Positions 32,401-38,273 of a DNA stretch of 38,273 nucleotides are shown one piece after another. The notes beneath the pieces were generated by a model. It did no database searches. It saw only the letters and a list, made by a program, of their open reading frames with translations, and had not been told where the DNA came from. The translations under genes were made by a program, and so were the position numbers. Position 1 is the stretch's first letter. Each line of letters begins with the position of its first letter. The DNA comes from an uncultured bacterium (lineage in GTDB: Bacteria; Cyanobacteriota; Vampirovibrionia; Gastranaerophilales; Gastranaerophilaceae), in contig CASDPF010000021.1 of NCBI GenBank assembly GCA_949282215.1, positions 1 to 38,273 on the forward strand, read 5' to 3'.

Positions 32401-35400
32401 CAGTTAAACTGTAAGTGTCAAGCATTTTGCATATCGGGATTATATTTTCCAAAAGCTCATTGTCAAGCTTACCGTTTTCAATACAGTCATTCAGCATATT
32501 CCCGATGTTTTGAGATTTAATTCCTGCGTTTTTAAGTTCAATTGACTTTTTGATAATTTCTTGTGAATACAATTCACCTTCAGTGATTGCGGAATGTTTT
32601 TTTGCAGCTGCTAATATATTATGCAAATCTTCGTTTTTGAATCCATTACTTTTTAGTTCTTGAATTGTGTTTATAGCAACTTTGTTAAAGGTGCCATCTT
32701 TGTTTTTAACAAGGTTAATATTAAAATCATACCCAAATTTGTTTACTGCTCGTGCATCATCCATAAGTGAGAAATCAAGTCTACCATCTTGTTTTATACA
32801 TTTGTTTATTACTGATGATGTGTATTGGTATAAATTTGCTGGATTTTCACTTATTTTAGTTATTAATGTTTCAACATTGCTTTTTGTTATATCTGGATTC
32901 TTATTTTTTAGCCCTTTGAATGTGTTTTCTGGTTGTATAATGCCGGCTTTATCCATGTTTTGAAGCATTTTCCAATATTCATAAGAAAATTTACCATCTG
33001 CATCGGTACAAATTTTGAAATATTCTTTTGCTTTGTATTCTGCACCTAAGCCGCCCTTTGTTCTTTGTGTAAATTCGCTATTTAGAATTTCTTCGTATGT
33101 TTTTCTGCCATCTTCACCTTTTATCCCCACATCAAGCATAGATTTAATATCTTCAAACTTATAGCCGGCTTCTAAAGTTGCACGGAACTCTTTTAAATAC
33201 TCTAATCTTTCGGTATTGTTGTTACCATTAAAAAGTAAAGACCTTGCAGTATTATCCTTCCAAGATTTGCCTGCTAGTTTGTGCAAATTTGATAATTCAT
33301 TTATAATTTCCAAACTACTTTGATCAAATTTCTCATTATTATTGGATATATGGTAAAGTATACTTTGAAAATCGTTATCACTAATCCCCAATTTTTTCAT
33401 TGATTTTATAGATTTTAACAATCCTTTATAAATATCTTCAGATTCAATCGGGGTTTCCTTTAAAAATTCAATAATGCCTTCTCTCTGATGTTTATTTTCT
33501 ATTCCAAATTTTTTAAGCTTATAATCTAAAGAAGCAAAATCAATTAATTTTGAAACACCTTTGACAACTTTTTTAGTTCCTTGATAAGCTTCAACGGCTT
33601 TATCTTCGACATATTGAACAGCTCTTTTTCCTCGGTTAATATTTCTTGAGACTTCGTAACCTAATCTTGATGTAGCCCCTGTTGTACCATCAGAATTTTC
33701 TCTTCCATTTTTAATGGTTCTAACACCACTCACATCATTCGTGGAATATCTCTGTCCGTTAACTTCAATTTCAACTTGACCATTGTTATTGTGAAGCCCT
33801 GTTACGGTTCCAACAACATTAGTACCTGTTTTAGGATCAACAACAGTTACATCATTGCCTAAAAGCTTTTCACCATATTCAAATTCTGTCATTGGCTTAA
33901 CACCGTCAGAAATTCCAAGATTACGTGCTTTGCCGACTCCTGAAACGTCTTTAATATCGCCAGACATACCAACCAAGATACCTGTTAGGTTAGCTTTTAA
34001 TAATGATTGCCAATTATCATCTGTATCTAAGACACCCATCATAGCCAAATCGCCTGCGTATGAAATGACAAAGTCAGTACTTAATTTTGCACCTGCAGCT
34101 GTCATAAAGTTCTTCAAATATTCAGGGTTCGTAAATACAGTCTTTAATGCTTGTGCTTTATTTCCGTCTGCAATTTGCTTCCCAAACACCGCAACGAGTT
34201 TTTTATCAATGAGTTTATTGAAAGCTTTCATCCCTGCTTTACCTGCTCCCATACCTATGATAAAACCGCCTGCATTCGTTATGAAGTTTTTACCTAATTG
34301 TTCGGCTTCTTCTGCTGTTTGAACATCTTTAGTTGCATAATCTGCAATACCCAAACCTGTTTCCGTTACCATACCCCCAATAGCAAGAGTGTTACCCGCT
34401 GTAACCATTCCTGCTCCGAGAGGTGCTAATGGAGTAAAGCATAAAATACCACCAACAACTGTCATTCCCATACCAAGCATAGAAGCATTGCCTGTCCATT
34501 TTTGAATGCAAGTCAAATTATCATTTTTCATAGCTTCAGCTATCATTTTGCCGTTTTCTTCGCCAATAGCTTCATTTTGTGCTTTTGCTAAAGCTGTTTG
34601 ATATTCTTCTATCGTTTTACCATTTAAAAATTCTTTAAACTCAGCTTCTTTTGATTGTTTTGCTAACTTTAATAAAGAATTTAACACGCTATTTTTAGTA
34701 TTTTCATCTAACGTACCAAAGTTAAAACCATTTTCATCAACTGTAACCGGAAGTTTTGATTTGGAAATTAGTTCTTTTAATTGATTTAAACCTCCATCTT
34801 CAGATAATGCATAAAAATCAGCAAATCCGTCTAAAACTTTTTGGGCTTTTTTATCTGCACTTAAAGTTTCATCTTTTCCTAAACTATCTGTAAATTCAAC
34901 GAATTGTTGTTTTTTGTTGTAAGCATTTGCAATAATCTCCATCTCTTTTTTAGCCATTGCATATTTTTCTATCTTGTATTGAGAATACTCAGTTCCTCTT
35001 TCAATTTTATATACTTCTTCAAAAGAAATTGGTTCATCAGAATTCCAATATTCAGGAATCAAACCATTAGAGTTATTAATTTGAATATCTGCAATTTCTC
35101 CTGCTGGCATAGGTTTGTTTTTGTCTTCGTTAAATTTAACTGCATTATCAATAACATTTTCTAATGCTTGAATTTCTTCTGCACCGCTAAAAGATATAAA
35201 ATTCTTTTGAATATTTTTTAAATCTTCTATTGAGGCATTTGAGCATAATTGTTCTACGTAATTCCCAATGATTTCTGCTAATTCTTCTTCAGAATACTTA
35301 CTCTTTAATTCTTTAAATTTAGTATTAGTATCCAAAACTAAAGCACGATTATGAATCATATCTTTAATACGTTGTTTGTTTCCTTCGTAATATTCTTTTC

Positions 35401-36001
35401 TGGTAAGTCCGTTTGGAGGAGCCAATTTTGCTTTATTCATCCACTCAATACCTGTGTTTTGGTAATCCAAAACTTTGGCTACATTGGATGTTTTTAAGAT
35501 GTTATTCTTATCCTTCCTGTCATCATGCCAGCCAGAAATGGCTCCTAAATATTGAGAGTTTAATACCTCATACGCTTCTGAAAGGTTTTCGTCAATAATA
35601 TCAATAACAATTTCTTTACAGGCTGCTTCCTCTAAAAATGTTTGTACTTCACCTGTGTTTGAGCTTGTTTCCCCTGATTTTTCCCCTTTATTCACTCCGA
35701 ATACATTATTTACAAAATTAGTGAAGATGTTTGTATCAACTTCTTCGCCGATTTTTTCTTCAGTAAACATTTTAATTTCATCTGTTTCCAATATATTATT
35801 ATCACCTGCAGCACTTTTTAATACATTAAACAAACTTTGAGCTTCATTTACTTGCAATATCTTGTCTTCACCTGCAAAGATGTTAAAAAGCCTTTTGGTT
35901 TGCTCGTCAGCACCGTTAAGGTCTTCTTCTTTTATTTCCTTAAAATTTGAAAACCTAAATTCTTTTCCGTTATTAAATTTGAAAAAATCTTCGCTTGACA
36001 T
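29471..36001 (-). CDS. Giant alpha-solenoid protein, possible secreted effector, 2176 aa
   Basis: 2176 residues, no signal peptide; start supported by GGAAG five bases upstream. Residues ~45-85 hold two EF-hand-like loops (GEDKILQVNE, GDNNILETDE). Residues ~507-597 are Gly/Ala-rich and hydrophobic (GMGMTVVGGILCF, LGAGMVTAG, GGFIIGMGAGKAG), able to insert in membranes. About 823-1345 is a solenoid of ~40-residue helical repeats of the type I-x-L-K-x-x-G-[IF]-x-x-x-x-[IL]-x-x-[IL]-L with spacers such as ENGKLDNE. Residues ~1884-2176 form a C-terminal domain: ICTSYISADKSATW, then FIFEVGSGNEYVGMG and QVVAEYYRDKG, somewhat like an ADP-ribosyltransferase core, followed by a coiled coil. The order N-terminal domain, hydrophobic patch, repeats, C-terminal domain resembles large toxins or effectors, but no function is established. 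Confidence 0.85.
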   Translation of the reverse strand: MSSEDFFKFNNGKEFRFSNFKEIKEEDLNGADEQTKRLFNIFAGEDKILQVNEAQSLFNVLKSAAGDNNILETDEIKMFTEEKIGEEVDTNIFTNFVNNVFGVNKGEKSGETSSNTGEVQTFLEEAACKEIVIDIIDENLSEAYEVLNSQYLGAISGWHDDRKDKNNILKTSNVAKVLDYQNTGIEWMNKAKLAPPNGLTRKEYYEGNKQRIKDMIHNRALVLDTNTKFKELKSKYSEEELAEIIGNYVEQLCSNASIEDLKNIQKNFISFSGAEEIQALENVIDNAVKFNEDKNKPMPAGEIADIQINNSNGLIPEYWNSDEPISFEEVYKIERGTEYSQYKIEKYAMAKKEMEIIANAYNKKQQFVEFTDSLGKDETLSADKKAQKVLDGFADFYALSEDGGLNQLKELISKSKLPVTVDENGFNFGTLDENTKNSVLNSLLKLAKQSKEAEFKEFLNGKTIEEYQTALAKAQNEAIGEENGKMIAEAMKNDNLTCIQKWTGNASMLGMGMTVVGGILCFTPLAPLGAGMVTAGNTLAIGGMVTETGLGIADYATKDVQTAEEAEQLGKNFITNAGGFIIGMGAGKAGMKAFNKLIDKKLVAVFGKQIADGNKAQALKTVFTNPEYLKNFMTAAGAKLSTDFVISYAGDLAMMGVLDTDDNWQSLLKANLTGILVGMSGDIKDVSGVGKARNLGISDGVKPMTEFEYGEKLLGNDVTVVDPKTGTNVVGTVTGLHNNNGQVEIEVNGQRYSTNDVSGVRTIKNGRENSDGTTGATSRLGYEVSRNINRGKRAVQYVEDKAVEAYQGTKKVVKGVSKLIDFASLDYKLKKFGIENKHQREGIIEFLKETPIESEDIYKGLLKSIKSMKKLGISDNDFQSILYHISNNNEKFDQSSLEIINELSNLHKLAGKSWKDNTARSLLFNGNNNTERLEYLKEFRATLEAGYKFEDIKSMLDVGIKGEDGRKTYEEILNSEFTQRTKGGLGAEYKAKEYFKICTDADGKFSYEYWKMLQNMDKAGIIQPENTFKGLKNKNPDITKSNVETLITKISENPANLYQYTSSVINKCIKQDGRLDFSLMDDARAVNKFGYDFNINLVKNKDGTFNKVAINTIQELKSNGFKNEDLHNILAAAKKHSAITEGELYSQEIIKKSIELKNAGIKSQNIGNMLNDCIENGKLDNELLENIIPICKMLDTYSLTETEFVIPLLKNYTGNTQKQTAAQIQKLMQNGFSTHDIAMSNIFNFKESYGSITPDNIIEAAIQLKQAGFSWNIKEILTKSRHNDGILNTESLDLIIDLKNKGISESYLDNVLEIVTTEKGELLKDNIETVLSLLKEFKDSEFCNSQKDTKQNSQDDFVIYIGTTEDKSGYISEHGNNLSLVNTLIKMSSDEAGKINTEVLNANKAKLMSLYNKLEAEDKDMFVSYAKLAANKQGTFDENIFNKIKELKYLDDGITDPNYHLVIKNFLEACKDENGNLDTQKYNDAVKLVKNYGFSKHKASYTIDLYEELKPYQGKNFVHDLSITEKRQLQSLLLSHSNNLEGLAEVRKVLKTNIIPTTDTSYSTLMKQLSQSLGDTDFVLDGSALDNLHNNMTKLAQTLSTEKSIEQVSVDITYNDLLKRIKSKMSGLAESEKQKIYDYFGFNVKDGEIAGFPSYLGKNIEVTDITNSFTRKVVQAVTSEIENFNKNNNITVKDNPELSQILTSISKSVPEVYNKFSSPEKSVQTLKTLKTITQEPNYTKLNENEKQILILGALLKDSNVGTIKETAFNIYNLSNKFNMSNTDRVTLYKLLSMPDVITEYKNAKSVKESFNNRFGSPSVEYDKKELALDMLAFSMKDHNLDKLSYLLYSTGNNKLISPELQKEIKQRIYEIKSDDFILPQTHTQVIKDHATTQTINGYKVQVANASEIPNFYAYVHTPDAGAVNNASRTTKFSNFEEFQNIDSDAVICTSYISADKSATWLDNGFIFEVGSGNEYVGMGHDMYSLGKNKSQVVAEYYRDKGLKALSGKGYKYSHRSFISSHLKDILHITENSYSDLIANKRKLNSELEKISPNSTEALDIQAKITKIDSEIQKINEDYVARIEKVKAQISSDQINLEEIRSIDPELADAYEQFLARDNTGHKFGKEALMRNDYWNEVLVSNPIISAIYTKDINNLPAEYLEKAQKEGIPIVVISKK

Positions 36002-36355
36002 TACACTTCCGTTTATTGTGAATTGAAATGTTTGTTTATTTAAAATACAGTTTTGTTATCGGTATTTTTTTACAAATCTTTAACTTTTTAAGAAGATTGT
36101 TACAAAACAGATTAAATTGTTATAATTTGCATACTAAATACAGACAGAGTTTTTCAATTATTTCTTAACTTATTAATATTATTAAATTGCCCTAACATAT
36201 TTGAATAATTTGTCTGTATTATTTACTTGAGCATATAGCTCTGAATATTCTATTTTTGTTAATTTAAAAAAGTTTGTTATTTTAAACAATGCAAAAATTA
36301 TTTTCGTACCATTGGTTTATTTTTCACATCAGCAATCGGTAATTTTAATTTATTA
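36002..36355. other. Upstream region of the giant gene
   Basis: About 350 AT-rich bases. On the minus strand a short frame after the fic stop reads DNKLKLPIADVKNKPMVRK before a TAA near 36305; it has no start or ribosome site and may be decayed coding DNA. No clear -35/-10 pair for the giant gene is visible; TTGTAA and TATTTT strings near 36025-36080 are only weak candidates. Confidence 0.35.
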
Positions 36356-36747
36356 TCAATATTCAAACACTATACTCCTCAAAACATAATTTGTTGAACG
36401 CCCTTTTCTAATTTCTTTCAATATTTTTTGTCAATTAAGTCATTAATATCTAAGTTTGTAGTATCTTGTGAACAGTTACATATTTTTGTCCATTTTGTTG
36501 TTGCAAGATTACCATTGAAGTTATCCATAAAACAATTTAACACTTTAATCTGTCTTCCGTTAAATATGATATTACAATTTCTCTGCCAAAATTCTGCTTT
36601 TTTCAAAACCTTATCAGTAATTTGATTACTGGATTGAATTGTAATAAGTAAGTTTTCAAGAAACCAAATTAACCAATTTGTTATTTCCATAGAACCTTTT
36701 TGAGTTTTTTCTAAAATTTCATAATAATTCTTTCTTTTCATTACGAC
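36356..36747 (-). pseudogene. C-terminal remnant of a Fic family protein (interrupted and frameshifted)
   Basis: From ATG 36741 the minus strand reads MKRKNYYEILEKTQKGS, ITNWLIWFLENLL, KAEFWQR, NGRQIKVLN and ATTKWTKICNCSQDT, then INDLIDKK: the C-terminal helical/winged-helix part of Fic (AMPylase) proteins of the DUF4172 type. The frame ends at 36418, but one shift in the six-T run at 36424-36429 continues as ILKEIRKGRSTNYVL to a TGA at 36356-36358, recovering the expected GxGRSTxYxL ending. Homology stops at 36747, exactly where TGTAAAT of end B begins, so the N-terminal catalytic HPFxxGNGR part is lost by insertion. A frame reading leftward from a TTG at 36786 only runs into the transposon end. 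Confidence 0.8.
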
Positions 36748-36863
36748 TGTAAATGAACACTCTGTTTGATTATTTATATAAGACAACTTGACTATTCTGG
36801 TTCCATCATTTTATAAACAAAATATACTTCATAAATTTACTATTAATAGCGAAAAATATTTTT
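36748..36863 (+). repeat. Mu-like transposon end B
   Basis: Begins TGTAAATGAACACTCTG, ~84% identical to end A over 83 bases. Contains TTGATTATT and TTGACTATT submotifs. Its first base is the break point of fic homology, the strongest evidence that TGTAAA marks an element terminus. Confidence 0.65.
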
Positions 36864-36873
36864 CAGAAGTCCA

Positions 36874-36908
36874 TAGGATGTGGTAAATCACAGATTTACC
36901 ACATCCTA
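36874..36908. repeat. Perfect 16-bp inverted repeat with 3-base loop
   Basis: TAGGATGTGGTAAATC (36874-36889), ACA, GATTTACCACATCCTA (36893-36908). No T-run follows, so it is not a normal terminator. It lies just inside end B and upstream of the nitroreductase gene. Confidence 0.7.
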
Positions 36909-37013
36909 CTTGCTTTTCCACTAACCCAATTAATCAAACATTTTTTATCAACAGTCATTCATTACTCCTTTTTGTGTTAAACTTATCTAGTAATAATTTT
37001 ATGAGAGGGTAAT

Positions 37014-37643
37014 ATGGACATATATGAGGCAATAGAAAAAAGAAGAACCATTCGAGAATTTCAAAATAAATCTATTCCAGATGATATTATCAAAAAAATT
37101 CTTTCAGCAGGCTTAAAAGCTCCTACTAATAATCATTTAAGAGAATGGGAATTTGTTGTTGTGAATGATAAACAGCAACGAGCTAATATTCTGGATGTAA
37201 AAGATTTAACTGATTACAATGAATGTGAAAATTTTATGGACAATTATGGTATGACTGATTCTGATCAGCGCGGAATGTATCATATTGCAATGCCAAAACA
37301 ATTTTCTATGCTCTATAATTCAGGATGTTTAATCTTACCTTTCTTCAGAGTTAAAGAACCTTTATTAAAACCAAGTTCTCTAAGTTCTTTAAATGATTTT
37401 GCATCAATTTGGTGTTGTATAGAAAACATACTACTTGCTGCTGTCGCAGAAGGTATTTATGGTGTAACACGTATTCCTTTACCCAATGATAGAGAATGGG
37501 AACACTTAAAAAAGACAATAAACCATCCTGATGATTATGTAATGCCTTGCTATATAGCATTAGGCTACCCAAGCAAAAGTGCAAAAATTCCTATTCAAAA
37601 GAAAATAAAAATTGAAGATAGAATCCATATTAATAAATGGTAG
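37014..37643 (+). CDS. Nitroreductase family protein
   Basis: 209 residues. MDIYEAIEKRRTIREF with the Arg/Ser-Arg FMN-phosphate motif, then IIKKILSAGLKAPTNNHLREWEFVVV, the canonical start of FMN-dependent nitroreductases. The middle has ASIWCCIENILLAAVAEGIYGV (usual 'A.qNllLaAhalGLgs') and the end MPCYIALGYPS (usual 'v.G.p'). It reduces nitro compounds or quinones or acts as a flavin oxidoreductase with NAD(P)H in the cytosol. Ribosome site AGAGGG lies five bases before the ATG. Two neighbouring Cys in the core are unusual. It lies between transposon-end-like sequences and may be cargo. Confidence 0.88.
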   Translation: MDIYEAIEKRRTIREFQNKSIPDDIIKKILSAGLKAPTNNHLREWEFVVVNDKQQRANILDVKDLTDYNECENFMDNYGMTDSDQRGMYHIAMPKQFSMLYNSGCLILPFFRVKEPLLKPSSLSSLNDFASIWCCIENILLAAVAEGIYGVTRIPLPNDREWEHLKKTINHPDDYVMPCYIALGYPSKSAKIPIQKKIKIEDRIHINKW

Positions 37644-38174
37644 AAATCCTAGATTTATTTTTAATTATTTATGCATATTAAACTCCTTTAATTATTGTTC
37701 AAATATCATTCAAACTGCTTGCAGGATTATGAGACCAACCAACACCCAGAGCAATTTTTTTTACGGCTCAATGGATCTGTGTAAACTGTAACCGGTTTGT
37801 ATTCTCTAGTTGTCTATTTTTTACACAGCAGATTATTGCTTAGTAAGGCAATGCAACTAGCCCTACAAGAAATACAGTTAACTTATAATTTATCTATATT
37901 CAAATTTCAAAAATAAAAAAGAACTCGAAATTTAGTCTGCAGGGCGGCTTTCAGTCCAACAAGTATTTGGACTTTAACGGGACTGCTAAAATTATTTGAT
38001 TTCTATAACCATTTGGTGAATTTAAAAGTATTTTTTGTAGATTCTAGTCCTAATAAAGTCCAGTTCCGAACTTAAATAAATCAATACCACAAAACTTCCG
38101 ACGGCTATAATTTAGTGTTGTTGTGGTAGAAAACCCAACCAGAATTAAATTAGTTTGAAGGCAAACCGGACATT
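37644..38174. other. Non-coding stretch with repeat motifs and decayed coding DNA
   Basis: About 530 bases without a convincing gene. On the minus strand near 37725-37800 a frame reads EYKPVTVYTDPLSRKKNCSG before a stop, without start or ribosome site. TTTAACGGGAC (37973-37983) is the inverse of 29132-29142; AGTCCAA and TTGGACT form a small hairpin near 37955-37972; AATAAAGTCCAGTTCC (38052-38067) is the inverse of 28995-29010. These suggest remnants of the same kind of transposon end. Confidence 0.4.
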
Positions 38175-38230
38175 TGTAAAGAAACACCTTAAATGATTAT
38201 TTGTAACAGTCAAAATGAGTATTTAATTAT
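38175..38230 (+). repeat. Transposon-end-like repeat D
   Basis: The first 32 bases (38175-38206, TGTAAAGAAACACC...) are identical to repeat C at 29150, same orientation, 9025 bases away. The window ends 67 bases later, so the rest of any element is unseen. Confidence 0.6.
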
Positions 38231-38273
38231 ACATAATTTACTACTCGTTTTTCTTACTTTCTGTAAAACAGAA

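Noticed and set aside
36748..36786. TTG start at 36786 for the fic fragment
   Set aside because: The extra codons are transposon-end sequence; fic homology begins at about 36747.
1..38273. tRNA, rRNA, riboswitch or T-box elements
   Set aside because: No cloverleaf, rRNA or known riboswitch core was recognised by eye; hisS in particular has no leader. A covariance-model scan would be needed to be sure.

Overview
The window looks like chromosome from a low-GC gut bacterium, most likely of the Candidatus Gastranaerophilales / Vampirovibrionia (Melainabacteria) branch related to Cyanobacteria. The basis is the prepilin N-termini with alanine at -1 (NAFTLAEVLITLG type), a Cys-rich SLH-domain envelope protein, a LktA-type filamentous adhesin, a DciA-like (DUF721) protein and strong AT bias. 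This placement is inference from protein style; there is no rRNA in the window.

Layout. 1-1171: tail of an unknown gene, then a prepilin-like protein whose C-terminus looks like the variable region of a diversity-generating retroelement (DGR) target; no template repeat or reverse transcriptase is visible here. 1334-3370 (-): exported Cys-rich SLH protein. 3595-9630: mostly housekeeping genes: amino-acid-binding lipoprotein, small membrane protein, secreted protein, DciA-like protein, NrnA phosphodiesterase, YihY/BrkB membrane protein, HisRS, a nucleotidyltransferase-like protein and a 61-residue protein. 9718-12689: DUF4037-like nucleotidyltransferase, acyltransferase-3 membrane protein, secreted protein, BCP peroxiredoxin. 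12792-19632: two large divergent surface or secretion-related genes. One is a 977-residue protein with octapeptide repeats between two glycine-zipper segments. The other is a 1181-residue TPS-type adhesin with 40 T-E/Q-P triplets and, unexpectedly, a C-terminal PilZ-like domain carrying both RxxxR and [D/N]xSxxG. 19690-27297: short TspO, an operon of three related prepilin-like glycine-rich proteins, and a GT-C type membrane glycosyltransferase.

27563-38273 is accessory DNA: small hypothetical genes, a fragment of a MuA-type transposase, several sequences that look like Mu-like transposon ends (TGTAAA...), a fic gene broken by one such end and also frameshifted, a 2176-residue alpha-solenoid protein, and a nitroreductase.

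Two themes cut across the window. First, several genes (hisS, nrnA and two secreted proteins) have no Shine-Dalgarno site and a -10 element exactly six bases before the start codon, as expected for leaderless mRNAs; neighbouring genes have normal Shine-Dalgarno sites. Second, surface proteins dominate: prepilin-like, SLH, TPS-adhesin and repeat proteins together take up about 14 kb.

The best candidates for something undescribed are the PilZ-bearing adhesin, the three-gene glycine-rich prepilin operon, the octapeptide-repeat protein and the leaderless promoter architecture. No rRNA, tRNA, CRISPR array or replication origin was recognised.
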